This document shows, in pieces, positions 9,901-20,226 of a stretch of DNA of 64,000 bases. How positions within the stretch are numbered: position 1 is the stretch's first letter; every line of letters starts with the position of its first letter. A model generated the notes under the pieces. The model did no database searches. It was not told the origin of the DNA and saw only the letters and a list, made by a program, of their open reading frames with translations. Both the position numbers and the translations under genes were made by a program. The DNA comes from Irpex lacteus. Its lineage: Eukaryota; Basidiomycota; Agaricomycetes; Polyporales; Irpicaceae. The DNA lies in assembly GCA_001986395.2 (NCBI GenBank), contig MQVO02000018.1:434001-498000 (forward strand), in the 5' to 3' direction.

Positions 9901-12900
9901 GTAGCGCCAGTGTACACAGGTCGGAGGATGTCTATCCCGTTGACTGAGGTAAGCGTGAATTCTTCACGTCCATCGTCACCTACGTATTCGCTGACTGCCC
10001 TTTCGATCCCCTTAGGTTCATTACTATAGATCCTGGATAGAGCGTCGGCCAATACGTTGGTTTCTCCAGGTATGTAATGTATCTCGAAATCGAATTCGTT
10101 CAAGATGTCTAACCACCTATGTTGGCGCGGCGACAGGTTCTTCTGATTCAGTATGTGCTCAAGAGCCTTGTGGTCGGTACAAATGCGAAAACGAGCACCA
10201 TGAAGAATGGAACGGAACCGTTTAAGGGATTCTACTATGGCAAGTAATTCCTGTTCATGGACTGGGTAGTTCTGCTGGGCTGAATCGAACTTTCCCGACC
10301 AGAAGCTTACTACCTTAGCCTTGTGGACGTCGTTCCCTTGGCTGACATATCCGCTGGCACCTGTGAGAGAAGCGTCGGTCACCAGGTTGATTGTTTCCGC
10401 GCCTGGTGAGTAGTCCAATGCGACTCTGTGATGGTCACGCCATTTATGGACGATCTGCTTTACTTCTTCGAATGCTCGCTGATGGGTATCTCTCCATTCC
10501 CAGGTCTTATTCGCTCCCGTGAGGGGCGCGAGCACTCCCATGGGAATCCGGATCCCTTCACAGTCAGGTGCGAGAAAGCTTACGGCTCCTAAGAAACTGC
10601 TTAAGAGTCCCGGCGTGGTAGGCACCTTCCAGTTGACAACTGAGTCGACCTTGTGGGGATCCATTGTGATCCCCTGTTCGTCTATGACATGTCCTAATAT
10701 CTTCAACTTGGATGCAAAGAAATGCATCTTATCCGCTCCCAGGTAGAACTTTTCTCTTCGCAGTACATCGAAGATTATCCTAATATGTTTCAGGTGATCC
10801 TCAATTGAATCTGAATATATCACGATGTCGTCAAGGTACACATCCATGAATACTCCGATGTATGGCGCGAATATGTGGTTCATCACCGTTTGGTACGTGG
10901 CCGGTCCGTTGCAGTCACCTTGTTGAAGCACTAAGCTCTCCATAGTACCATCTGGCGTGTTGAAGATTGTCCTAGAGACGTGTTCGGGTATGATACGTAT
11001 TTGCTCGTAAGCATCCTTTCCGTCTATAAGACTACGGTACTTGTGTCTAACCACATTCCTTAGGATCCCGTCGATATCAGGCAAAGGTGCTGCAAGCTTG
11101 CGCGTGTTCGCATTTCTCTGCCTTAGATCGAAAACCGTGCGCAATCGCAGCTTGCCGTCGTCTCTCGGGGGTTTAGGTATCAGAAGCATTGGCAATGCAT
11201 TAGTCCCTGATGCTACTCGCCATCTGCCACTGTCGAGGTATGCTTGTTTCTTTTCCCTCCATAGTGGTTTCATTGCTTCTGGACATTTAGATGGCCTCCA
11301 AGAGTACACTTTCCCTTCGTCTACCAGGGGGATAGTGTGATTGATTTCTCGGAGTGGCGGTAGTTCCGCTCTCGCTGCATCCTGACACAGGTCAGTCGCT
11401 TCTTTTGTCAATTGAGCTCGTAGTCGATCTAGTTCTGACTCGAATACCTCCACTGCAGAAGACTCAATAATGTCGATTTCTTCACCTTCCATGGGTAGCG
11501 GTTCTGCTGATCCCACTGCTATGCGTGTGGGGTTTAGCGCGATCGCTATCTTATGTTGAAAGATGAAAGGTGTGCCAAGTATGGCATCATAGTTGTCCAG
11601 ATTTACAACATCGAATCGTCTTTTACAATGTATATCCTGATATTCGAAATCTACCGTTGCGCTAAAATTGATTTTAGAGCGTGATCCGTGGACTGCCATC
11701 TGTACTGGTAAGGGTTTTGCTAGTACGTCCTTCTTGAGTCTCAGCTGATCGACAATTGTCGTTGACAGGAAATCAGCCATGGATCCGGTGTCTAGAAGAG
11801 CCTTAATGGGCTTACCGTTGACCTTTACCGTGATTATCAGAGGTTTGGGAAGTCGTCGATTGAAATCCTTCGTTCGCATTGCAGTGCGTTCGATGCTTGC
11901 CGGAGGTGCGATCTTCTTTCCTTTCCCTTTGACCTTGACCGCATTGAGCATCAGGTTTTGCCTCGTCCGCGCCCTCCAGCTGTCACGAATTCGTGCAGCT
12001 TCTTCGCGATGTCGGTCAATGATGGTATTTGGGTTAAAAGTGCGTTCCCGCAATTCGTTATGGGTGACGAGTATGTAACGGAGACTTCCCCTTACATGAA
12101 TCAGATATCCCTCTGGGTGAGGTTGGACGGTGACTGGTTCCTCATCATCCTGGAACTCCCCCTTAGCCCATAATGCCGATGCGAACCGAATTTTGAGCCA
12201 TTCGGTTGCTGGGTGAGTACCATCTTCCTCGTCGGCATAGAACCCGTACGAGCCCTCTTCCCTCGATTCTGCGGACGACGTTTCCTCTTCGTTCCGTCGT
12301 ATGATATCTTCCACTGATAACTCAGGGTCCGCTAGATCTTCATACGTCACTCGATAAGATACCGCCCCAGACATTTCCCAGTCGATCACTTCAAAATCTC
12401 GATCAAGATCTGATACTTCAAAGCGTTCTCCTGGTTCCGCTAAGAGAAGACGATCCTCTTCCTCCTCTGGCAACACCGAGTAGTAGTAGCTCTCGAACAA
12501 CGCTTGTATGTATTGCGCCGTGTCTGATCTGTGAGCTCGTTCCCACTCATGTCGGTCTTGAGGCAGTACTGATCGAGCTTCCTTTAGATCTACATATGCG
12601 GATGCTACATGTACGCTTGACTTTCGTGCGTCGTCTGCTAGTTTCTCAAGCTTTGCAAAACTCATGGATGATGCGGATACCTTAGGAGCCTTCGCGGTCT
12701 TGCGCTCTGGGCAGTTACGGGATTCGTGACCGATTTCGCCGCACGAGAAGCATCGCCCCTCTGCCCTTCGCTTGTCACGCTCAGCCTGGGACAGTTCGTT
12801 TCGTCTCGGCTTTTGTCCCTTTGAGTGATCATTCTTTCGTGAGTCGAACTTCCCTCCTTTCTTCTGGTTAGAGTTCGTTGACTGATCCTTCTTATAGGGA

Positions 12901-15107
12901 GCTGGCCCTTCGGTTCTGTTCTCGAAACGGCCCCATGTCCGTCCCGGAACCTTTCCCGAGAATTCTCGTCCCGCGGTGCGTGCTGCCTCTATAGATTTTT
13001 CCTTGAGAGATGCGTGCTTAAGCAACTTGTCTAACTGCGTCTTCTCAGGATTCTTTCCCTTTTCTATGAGGTGTAGACGAAGCTCGATATTCAGACCTTC
13101 CCAGAAGATCTGGATCAGCTGTCTTTCTGTCACATCCGAGAAACGTTCCGCCAAACGCTGTATATCTCGCGCGAAATCTCTAACGGTACGTCTACCTTGC
13201 GTAGAGTTCATCAGGCGGTTCCTTAATCGCATCTTATAGTCTTCAGGAAAACAGTAATGGAATAGGGCTTCGTATATTGAAGGTATGTCCCATTCACCTT
13301 GTCTGTTCGCGATATGTGCCATATAGAATCGTTTAGCTTTGTCAGTCAGGAAATTGATCAGCAGTTTTATTGCTAGACGATCAGGCAAGCCAGTCAATTC
13401 CATCCAGTTGTCAAATTCGAAGGTAAATTCGTCAAACCGATCGAAATCCGGACGGCCATCCCAGGGCGTGGGTGAGTCGATCTTTATCCCTCTCATTGCT
13501 CGTTTGATCGCTTTCTGATCCTCTTGCCACCTTTCCCTAGATCGTTGATTGGCTTTCTTTCGACCCGTGGATACTGACGAAGATTCCGAGGATGTTGAAG
13601 ACGAGGACGAAGACGAAGACGAGTCTGAGTCGTCTCCATCGTCTGGTGGTCCGCCTGGCGGCACGGAGGAAGCTCGAGGATTATGAAACCATCCCCCTTC
13701 AGGTACCATGGACGGTTCGCGCGTGAAGCGTGCGCCCTCCGTCTTTTTATGGTCCTTCTTGGTATGTCTCTTTTCCTTATGCTTCAGTCCGCTGCTTCCA
13801 GGCTCGTAGCTGACGTGCCTTCTCAGCCATTCGCGTTGATCGTCGTCCCTTTCCACGGTCTTTCCCTTTTCCTGGGCTGTGTACCTAGCGTCGCTCAAAA
13901 GGCTTCCTGTGGGTTTAGGGGCTTCAGGAGTTGGCTCGTCTGGTACCTCGACGATAGATGCCATCAAGTGTACATCCCTCCGCTTTGAAGACGATCCCTC
14001 TGCCTTGGAATGAGTCCTTGACCCTTCCGCCTTCGTCATCAGGCTGATAAAAGGTGCGTTTACCTTCATTCCCATTTCCTTGGCAGATCGAAGCATTGCG
14101 ATGCTGATTTGTTCGCGTTCCTGCTTGTCATCGTATGCAGGTGCGAACTCCCTTAGTCGATCTTCGGGGTTCATTTCTATATCCCTCCAGATCTCCTCTG
14201 CCTTCAATTCCGGTAGGCGAGGTACTTCGGGCAAAGCAACAGCCCATTCTTCAGGTAATGGGCCAAAGGAGTCGCCTCCATCGTTTTCCAGGAGTTCAAA
14301 CCAGTTCATTGACTTAGGTATGTTATTTACGAATACTGGATTAACGATGTACGTGCTAACTACTTGTCTAGGGAATATCCAGTCGCCCTCCATGGGTTCG
14401 TCCTTTACCGTCGCCGGGGAATCCGGTTCCCGGATCGTTACATCAGCCAACATGTTCGCCACCTCCGTCTCGTCGTCGTCAGACGATTCCTCGGGTGAGT
14501 TCGTACTGTCACTTGCTGGCTGGGACGATTCCGAGGACGAGAGTGGCTCGACAGAAGGTGTCGAGCACTCTTGCTCGGAAATTCGACTGGGTATCACCCA
14601 AGTCAGGGCAGGTGAGTTCTCCTCACGCTTCTCGTGCCCTTGGTTGGTCGTCACCACTTCTTCAGCGGTCGTTACCAACTCGCCAGCCGTCACCACTTCT
14701 TCAGCGGCCGTTACTGGCGTTCCAGGAGAAGTATTCCCGGGCGACTTTGCGTCGTCGCCCTTGTTCGTCCCAGACGCCTTCGCATTGGCCGGAGCCTTTG
14801 CTCGGGAACGTCTGGTCCTCTTCCCCGTCCCTGTGCCGACATCACCATCCTCAGAGGTGAGTCCCCACTTTTCAGCGAGAGCAGAGTTCGTTACGGCGGC
14901 CCTCCTCGCGGCGGCCATCTCACGTTCTCTGCGAGCACGGGACTCGATCACAGAAGTCGATTCGACTTCGGACCCAGAGATGGATCCGAAAGTCAACAAC
15001 GACGGACTCAGTACGTCGAGTCGTCCACCGGCCACGGCCGCCTCGCCCTCCGGAACAAGTTCTGGAGATGAGGTCCGGGTCGAGTTGGGGTTGCTGCTAG
15101 CAGACAT
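6792..15107 (-). CDS. Gag-Pol polyprotein of the chromovirus
   Basis: About 2771 residues from ATG 15107 without a stop. Rough domain order: acidic low-complexity N-terminus; Gag domain near 570; CCHC knuckle CFSCGEIGHESRNC near 785; aspartic protease LLDTGSMADF near 1105; reverse transcriptase with VYLDDIVIYSD near 1420; RNase H (VTDAS near 1577 and ADALSRI); integrase with an HHCC zinc site near 1920 and D, D, E in LDFVGP, SDRDSLF and TERANRT; chromodomain with WNVDRILSHSG near 2290. All key catalytic residues seen are present. A C-terminal extension of about 400 residues, including a second Gag-like low-complexity stretch, follows the chromodomain, and its last ~48 codons lie in the 3' LTR. 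One frame means Gag and Pol are made as a single product, with no frameshift. Confidence 0.93.
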   Translation of the reverse strand: MSASSNPNSTRTSSPELVPEGEAAVAGGRLDVLSPSLLTFGSISGSEVESTSVIESRARREREMAAARRAAVTNSALAEKWGLTSEDGDVGTGTGKRTRRSRAKAPANAKASGTNKGDDAKSPGNTSPGTPVTAAEEVVTAGELVTTAEEVVTTNQGHEKREENSPALTWVIPSRISEQECSTPSVEPLSSSESSQPASDSTNSPEESSDDDETEVANMLADVTIREPDSPATVKDEPMEGDWIFPRQVVSTYIVNPVFVNNIPKSMNWFELLENDGGDSFGPLPEEWAVALPEVPRLPELKAEEIWRDIEMNPEDRLREFAPAYDDKQEREQISIAMLRSAKEMGMKVNAPFISLMTKAEGSRTHSKAEGSSSKRRDVHLMASIVEVPDEPTPEAPKPTGSLLSDARYTAQEKGKTVERDDDQREWLRRHVSYEPGSSGLKHKEKRHTKKDHKKTEGARFTREPSMVPEGGWFHNPRASSVPPGGPPDDGDDSDSSSSSSSSSTSSESSSVSTGRKKANQRSRERWQEDQKAIKRAMRGIKIDSPTPWDGRPDFDRFDEFTFEFDNWMELTGLPDRLAIKLLINFLTDKAKRFYMAHIANRQGEWDIPSIYEALFHYCFPEDYKMRLRNRLMNSTQGRRTVRDFARDIQRLAERFSDVTERQLIQIFWEGLNIELRLHLIEKGKNPEKTQLDKLLKHASLKEKSIEAARTAGREFSGKVPGRTWGRFENRTEGPAPYKKDQSTNSNQKKGGKFDSRKNDHSKGQKPRRNELSQAERDKRRAEGRCFSCGEIGHESRNCPERKTAKAPKVSASSMSFAKLEKLADDARKSSVHVASAYVDLKEARSVLPQDRHEWERAHRSDTAQYIQALFESYYYSVLPEEEEDRLLLAEPGERFEVSDLDRDFEVIDWEMSGAVSYRVTYEDLADPELSVEDIIRRNEEETSSAESREEGSYGFYADEEDGTHPATEWLKIRFASALWAKGEFQDDEEPVTVQPHPEGYLIHVRGSLRYILVTHNELRERTFNPNTIIDRHREEAARIRDSWRARTRQNLMLNAVKVKGKGKKIAPPASIERTAMRTKDFNRRLPKPLIITVKVNGKPIKALLDTGSMADFLSTTIVDQLRLKKDVLAKPLPVQMAVHGSRSKINFSATVDFEYQDIHCKRRFDVVNLDNYDAILGTPFIFQHKIAIALNPTRIAVGSAEPLPMEGEEIDIIESSAVEVFESELDRLRAQLTKEATDLCQDAARAELPPLREINHTIPLVDEGKVYSWRPSKCPEAMKPLWREKKQAYLDSGRWRVASGTNALPMLLIPKPPRDDGKLRLRTVFDLRQRNANTRKLAAPLPDIDGILRNVVRHKYRSLIDGKDAYEQIRIIPEHVSRTIFNTPDGTMESLVLQQGDCNGPATYQTVMNHIFAPYIGVFMDVYLDDIVIYSDSIEDHLKHIRIIFDVLRREKFYLGADKMHFFASKLKILGHVIDEQGITMDPHKVDSVVNWKVPTTPGLLSSFLGAVSFLAPDCEGIRIPMGVLAPLTGANKTWEWRDTHQRAFEEVKQIVHKWRDHHRVALDYSPGAETINLVTDASLTGASGYVSQGNDVHKAKVVSFWSGKFDSAQQNYPVHEQELLAIVESLKRFRSILHGARFRICTDHKALEHILNQKNLSPRQHRWLDILNEFDFEIHYIPGETNVLADALSRIYSNEPKGIERAVSEYVGDDGREEFTLTSVNGIDILRPVYTGATAIIDFSPRRSGRLADKIKEPGTYRLMNDGKLPPSTDPTSNLAPIKPRQKRNRARGTPGVPTDKIKDLSVQAEGATSSTELSTTDTGETDTNTEVPLTDHSEQQPMTEIPTSVFSASELGMPMPDSLRGRYKEDPFFKHIVNEPSQFREFVEENGLLYLQRDNHRLLCIPDIRIGSRRLREILIKHAHSVLAHLGKNKTLTYLRDEVWWKSMVDDVSEYCKTCAVCTTSKASTQQPMGLLRTMPVPRRPWQYIALDFVGPLPQSINRLGKFDMICVIIDQLTSMVHLVPTQQTYGAKQLAEVIFENVYKLHGLPERIISDRDSLFTSTFWKELHSLLGTELRLSSAYHPQTDGATERANRTMTQMLRQCVSPDQKDWVQKLPAIELAMNTARSDTTGFSPFFLNYGQMPRTLVWENQSEYPGVRRFAQQMKDAIMAAHDSIIAARALQTVQANKHRRPADLKEGALVYLSTKNLKPPKGRARKLVPKYIGPFPIKKVVAPGASYQLDLSDELRARGIHDVFHASLLRPHIPNDDRRFPGRQFHQLPGFGEQPREWNVDRILSHSGKGTSAEFEVQWSTGDVTWTSYFDVKHLQAFDEYCEAIGISGISQLPPKPDRDVPEISANNVHIPTRGMNTMQHRGNVPLRDSPHCPSGTSSRNTTTNGGREWHSTNAYKRPGKRSQNVRTSTFTNTSSTSENPRTSLTDMNPIPHGFTAEDGLRWEQYAERCKLFHAGRAPYPGAPPKGYISTYKALKEKYAPLPDDVPAAFCRPSHNNHPAVQMNEYAFEKFIQMQERNTNHMLEVLSKAQQSTDQRSTSQSYRSSGRGRVGRGRGGAFVRGRGKQPYKAAARPKDLSERLEPEQKGHTRCKDRRAKNRKDKKREPEATAPTVVEPEAEVAVNPDITPEEEQSNCESFIWDLIESAFEAKEQRQMKRQTLASPSSSQNRSKQGTRKSLSIDSCRRTTRAGTTPSKSLRRESKVGFACKTWRANVRTDTRHQDRLPDKAVMDVQRPSGDRTCLTSSHQTCDLTSIRTSPLV

Positions 15108-15216
15108 GTCGCAGTGGTACCGGTATATAGAAAAAAATGTATGGATTTTTCGTCCACGCACGGGTGATCAGTCCGACGTGAAAGTGTTTAATCGGAAAAA
15201 AGAATACTCAAAAAAA

Positions 15217-15787
15217 TGTGAAGTATCGGCGTTCTTCGGCGCTTGGAGACGATAGAGATGTCGAGTAGGCGTCGAGGATAGTCGATAACACGAGAAGGTT
15301 GTCTTCGAAGTCGGGCGAGGAGTGAGTAGTAATGAGTTTCCGATTCGAAGGTCTTGTCTTTTCTCGTTGTAGATACAGAGTATTTATACTAAGCCACGGC
15401 TAATCCAAATAAGCTGACTATTTGCAATATGAAAGCACGTATCTACACGCGTCGAGAGATGAGACGATGATAAATGAAAGAAAAGGTACAGATAAGAAGT
15501 AGGATGATTGAGAGTACAAAGAACGAACACAGCATATCTACGAAACAAAAGAAACATGAGGCAATCCCATGCGCGGCATGGGCACGAGTTACGAAAGGAG
15601 TGGCGGGTTGCGCTGACGGATGAGTAATCGAGTGGCGGGATGCTACACGAGGGGAGACGTCCGTATGGACGTCAAGTCGCATGTCTGATGGCTTGACGTC
15701 AGACATGTCCGATCACCGCTCGGGCGTTGTACGTCCATCACTGCCTTATCGGGAAGTCGATCCTGATGGCGGGTGTCAGTCCTTACA
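15217..15787 (-). repeat. 5' LTR of the chromovirus
   Basis: 571 bp and near identical to the 3' LTR. In element orientation it is upstream of gag and should hold the promoter. Confidence 0.95.
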
Positions 15788-15934
15788 GACAGGGAGTCTT
15801 GGTGCGTCTGAGGCGGGCATTGCGATATGCGGTCCAATCTCCGGGACTCCTAGATAACATAGCATCTTCGAAACGTTTGCGAGAGACGAGCAAGGGTAGC
15901 AGGAATCCTAGTGCGTATGCGGAAGATACTGCGC
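15788..15934 (-). repeat. Continuation of the 157 bp exon-unit array between two transposons
   Basis: After the gacag duplication the sequence resumes the interrupted array unit. Words such as GCGAGAGACGAGCAAGGGTAGC and CTAGTGCGTATGCGG match units at 4.9-6.3 kb. It then ends at the hAT insertion (TSD tactgcgc, 15927-15934), and the same unit appears to continue at 21397. Two separate transposons therefore landed in the same array. Confidence 0.7.
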
Positions 15935-16110
15935 TAAAGCTGAGCACGGGTATTACTTACCCGCGAGTCAACACAGGTAGAACCGCCATCATACCCGCAG
16001 GTAACTTGACCTGCGGGTCATGGGTACCTTTGGCTGCAGAGATCCGAGGGTGCGGGTCACGATGTATGCAAGATAGCTTGACCCGCGGGTCAACCCGTGT
16101 ATTTATAACT
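15935..16110. repeat. Left terminal and subterminal repeats of hAT copy A
   Basis: The 17 bp TIR is followed by repeated variants of CCCGCGGGTC: CCCGCGAGTC, ACCCGCAGGT, GACCTGCGGGTC, GTGCGGGTCA and GACCCGCGGGTCAACCCG. Subterminal motif clusters are typical transposase contact sites in hAT elements. The binding role is inferred. Confidence 0.75.
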
Positions 16111-19100
16111 TTAGTTATCTTCTACAATGATAGCGCTATTTACCTCAGTAACTGCCTTACTCTTTCCCTTGGACCTTTTGCTCTTGTCCCGAAACACCTC
16201 TAAAATCTTGCCCTCAGGTATGATACCACCCACCATTGCCCACGAACTCAAAACAGTAGCCGCCCGTGTTGACTCGTCATTAAGAGAGTGACGGCGCTTC
16301 GACACCGTGAGCCCACCACGCGAGAACGCTCGCTCCACGTCCGTTGAAGCAGCCGGTGCGGAGAGGAAATCTAAGGCCATACGTGCAAGCGCACGTTTCT
16401 CGAGGTTCTTGGTTGCTGTGTACACTCCGTTCCAATGTGTCAGAGGATCGTCGATGTCGCTAACACACGGAGCGCTGAGAAACTCCTCAAGCGCATCCAT
16501 GGACGACGAGCTTCGCGCATATTGTAGAAGCCGTGCGAAGCGATCGTTGAGACGACGGTTACCTGGCTGCATTGTGCAATATCATGTCAGTTTCATTATA
16601 GAATGTTGTTAGATTGTTGGATACTTACCGTGGAAATCTCACGCTGTGCGGGTGACGACGATGACGACGACTGCGTCGAGGGTGTGCTGTCTGTTGCAGC
16701 GGGCTTGTAGTGTGTCCTCCACTGGTGGCGGACTAACTCGAGCGCGGTGTCGATCCAGTTATCAGGCCAATTAGTATCGCGGAAGTATCTTGTCTTGTAG
16801 CTAGGATGAAGCACTATCCCGTCGAAGTAGTAAATCATAACTGTTAGCGCTGCATTTCTGATGCATCAAAGGAGGCTGTACTTACGCATCGATATCCGGT
16901 GCATGATTGATTCGTCGGTTTTGGAGTAGTACTTGTTCAGAATATGGACACCGCGCGCTGCAGCTACCCGAACGATGTCGGACAAGGCGCTGCTGTCGAC
17001 AACATCTTCTAATGCGCCGGTGAGTGAGTCAATAAGGGGGATGACTTCATGGAGCAGTGGAGTGTTGCTCTTGGAGATATGAACGGTCGTAAACAGGAAG
17101 TCCTAGCGCGGCAGTAAATTATGAGCGGTATTATTCAAATAATAAGCAAACAGATAAGATACGTACTCCAAGAACACCGTCTAGTTCAGTCAACAGCGAC
17201 CACTCATCAGCTGAAAGCTTAAGCCTACGAAGGCCTGTCTTGCCCGCCTTGTCCCATTGAGGAAGCGCGAAGAGCTTCTCCAACGGTGACCGCAGTTCGA
17301 GTGCTCGCTGGATAGCCATCGTTAGCGAGTTCCATCGCGTGTCAATCGCACATATCGGAAGCTTGTAAGGTGTCTTTGTGCGCTCACAGCACACGCGAAG
17401 GTCTTCACGGAGCGCGGGCGAATGGAATATCCGTTTTGCGAGCTTCTTTAGCTAATGGACAACACGCACAACGCACGTCAATGAAAATCGTGAAGAGAAT
17501 CAGCCACAACATACCTTCATAACAGCACGGCACCCATCCTCTCTCGCTGTCGGATCCAACGCGTGCTCGCTTTCGACTTCCCGGATAACATCTTCGATGT
17601 CTCGTTTATCGGCTGCTTCTCGCGTCGGGTCCAGCTCGTAGTCGTCGCCTTGGATGTCTAGTGCAGCACTGGAGGGTAATTCGGGCGGTTCAGAACCTCG
17701 TTCACCATTAACTGGCTCATCGTCGACAGGTTCATCAGCCGACTCCTCGTCACCACTCTCCTCGGGATCTGCGTCACCGGCCTTCTTCTTTTGAACGAAG
17801 CATGATAAGATAGCCTATCAAGCTTCAGTCACATGTCGCGTTAGCATAGTCAAAAGCAATAGTACTCACCTTTACGACCAGGTTCAATATGTGCGCGAAG
17901 CAGCGCACCCGAGTCTCAGCCGAATTAATCCCTCCCAAGGTCTCGAGCTCCAACACCATCGTGTCATTGTTCGACGCGTTGTCGCATATCAATCCGAGGA
18001 TCTAACGAACGTATTGAGTGTTAGTTACAACTATTAACAAGGGTACAGTGACCGTGAACATACCTTTTTGTCAATACCGAGCTCGCGAAGGCAGGCCTTA
18101 AGCTTCTCCGCAAGGTATCGGCCCGTGTGAGCCTTCTCGAGTCTAATAGGTGTACGATAATATGAGTACGGAAGGGTGAAAGATGAGTAACGAAACTTAC
18201 TTAATAAAGTCCAAGATCATCGTGACGACCTTCCCGTCGACGACACGATGTACGGTTACTCCCAGAAATGAGTACACGTTGGGGGAGGTCCATCCATCGA
18301 GTCCAAGGTGAAGTCGTCCGGGGTAGTCCTGTAGAATCTTCCCGACATTCTTGTGGGTGATGGCGAAGATCTCCCGTACATCACGGGAGACTGTAGTACG
18401 CGTCGGCACCTCGACCTTTGCATAGAGCATCTTGAATATTTCGAGGAGCTCTTCGTCTTCGACAATGGTAAACGGGCGGTGATGTCTTGCAATCCAGAGC
18501 GAGAGTAGATACCGAAAACGAGGCGCGTTGTATGTAGATCCTTGTGCGAATGCTTTGATGCTCTTGTTGCCAGAAGTCGCCGCTGTAGGAGAGCACTTCT
18601 GAATATGACGGTTGATGTTTCCAGTGGAGCTGTCGGTGCGGCGGCGAGTAACGAATTTGGAGGGACTAAGCGTAGTATAAAGTCAGCATTAAGTAGACGT
18701 CACGGAAGGGGGAGGTACTTACTGAGCTTTGCAAAAGAACTTGTATTTGATTTCGCCTTTCTCCTCGATGATCGTCGGTGGCATGATAAAGTGTTCGTAC
18801 TGGTCGGAGTTCCAGGTCTTCCTCTGGGCCTCTGCATATGGCTTCAGCACGGTCGTGCAGTGGCTGCAATAGACATCACTCACCGAGCACGTCCTCTTTT
18901 GATACGTTCGCAGTGTTCCATTTCTTGTCAAACGCAGCGAGAGTGTCTTCGCCGACGGGCTCCTCGTCTTCTGCCTCTCCTTCGGACTCCCTGGTAGAAA
19001 GATCCGGGCTGTTACTGCGAGAAGAGTGACCCTGTTCTTCGTCAGCACTCGGTCTTGGGGATTCGGTACGACGGCGCTTGATGGCTCGTTTCTTCCGCTT

Positions 19101-19115
19101 GTTATTGGCCGGCAT
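16111..19115 (-). CDS. hAT transposase, copy A
   Basis: Catalyses cut-and-paste transposition. The start at 19115 gives a basic N-terminus (MPANNKRKKRAIKRRR). Exon 1 ends at 18884. A 52 bp intron (18832-18883) joins KEDVL to EAQRKTWNSDQYEHF in frame. A BED-type zinc finger spans exons 2-3, with FFCKAHPSKFV and TGNINRHIQKC. The catalytic acidic residues are visible as D in HLGLDGWTSPN, D in LICDNASNNDTM and E in STDVERAFSRGG. DTRWNS and the C-terminal hAT dimerisation region (about 16130-16570) are present. There are about ten exons and roughly 800 residues, ending at TAA 16111. No stop or frameshift was found, so it may be active. Copy B differs at least at one residue (YKLPIC here, YKLPIR there). 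Confidence 0.9.
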
Positions 19116-19575
19116 CTTCGAACTTGTACAAACACACCTCAAAGAAGATGTGGGGGAAGACGTGGGTGGCTGCTTGTGCAGGAGATAGAGACCTAAATAG
19201 ACAATGTTTAGTGAATATTTTAGAATCCCGACAGAGCGCACCAGCTCACCATGTTGTGCGCGTGCTCAATCGAACCAATCGCAATGGCAGCGTGGACGGC
19301 ATTGCCAACTGTCGGGATGGCCCACCAATCGGCTCGACGTCCGAGTCATTAGAGGGCTGTATGGTTGAGGAGTGTCGAGACCTTTTGAGATCGAGGGGAA
19401 TAGTGAGTCTAAGTGAGAGGGAGATGATGGCAAACGGAGGCAAAATGAACTGGGGTACGTGGACGATACCCACGGTTCGGGAACTTACCCAAGCATACGC
19501 GAGGCGCCCAACGTTTGCCGACATCGTTCCACTTACCTCTCCCTCTCACGCACATCTCTCTCTCATACACTCACC

Positions 19576-20073
19576 ATGCCCAACGAGACCTTCACCCTAC
19601 CTCCTCCACTCAAAGGCGTTCAACGTTGACTGCCTAATTGAATTGTGAGTTGACTTTTCCAGCCATGTATCTGATGTTGTACCTGGCTGATATGTTATGA
19701 TCTCAGATACGAGTCGATCGTCGGCCTCGTTCTCCGAGTGGCTCATGACCATGTGGCCCAAGATTTGGATTGGTGCGAGGGAGATTGGTGTGAGGCAGAT
19801 ATCCGCGGACGGTACGTATGTCTGTACAGGTGCGTATACTATTTCAGACGCAGGTCCACGTACTAACCGATATATTTCTTGACAGACCGCTTGGGCCCCT
19901 TGCTGACGATGCACGCCAAAATGATCACAAGCATTTGGCGGGCTGAGTATCACCCAAGTGATCGACACCAGCGCAGTGGCGGGACCGACGACCGACAGGC
20001 GACAGCTTCCGCGTACTGCAAGATTTGCGGTTCTCTTGACTTGGAGCCGAGGGTCGGGCTTGTTCAAGCATAA
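19576..20073 (+). CDS. hAT passenger gene 1, hypothetical protein (copy A)
   Basis: A three-exon model is supported by frame. ATG 19576 begins MPNETFTLPPPLKGVQ. An intron of about 80 bp ends at CTCAG near 19706. The middle exon encodes TSRSSASFSEWLMTMWPK. A second intron (donor GTACGT near 19810, acceptor TTGACAG near 19886) leads to a last exon ending ...YCKICGSLDLEPRVGLVQA at TAA 20071. The product is about 112 residues with one CxxC pair. I recognise no family. The same gene is intact in the second hAT copy (35654-36151), so it travels with the element. Confidence 0.5.
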
Positions 20074-20226
20074 AGCGCTTCGAATGCCCTTGGAGGGTCG
20101 CAACGGCGACTATTTGACTCAGTAAAGGTATGTTCACTCGTCCTCTAGCTTTAGTAGATATACAGACGATGTAACCGGTATTATAGGACCATAACACCTT
20201 CCCCACGACATTATCCAACCGGCGGT

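Larger units (their letters stand above)
6366..15787 (-). mobile_element. Full-length Ty3/gypsy chromovirus
   Basis: The element is 9422 bp with 571 bp LTRs (6366-6936 and 15217-15787), each starting TG and ending CA. A 5 bp TSD, gacag, flanks it (6361-6365 and 15788-15792). The single difference I saw between the LTRs (ccgaataag versus ccaaataag) points to a recent insertion. The internal region holds one uninterrupted gag-pol frame. A purine-rich stretch (CTGGAGGGCGAA on the minus strand) precedes the 3' LTR at 6937. I see no clear TGG-type tRNA primer site next to the 5' LTR, so priming is unresolved. Confidence 0.95.

Noticed and set aside
14080..15255. 391-codon plus-strand frame
   Set aside because: Antisense to the Gag part of the chromovirus; low-complexity shadow.
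18832..18883. Apparent frameshift between transposase exons 1 and 2
   Set aside because: A 20 nt segment with GT-AG ends looked like a micro-intron but does not restore the frame. A 52 nt intron ending at CATATGCAG does, so there is no frameshift.
18542..18997. Plus-strand frame inside the hAT (also at 25563-26018)
   Set aside because: Antisense to transposase exons that carry the BED finger.
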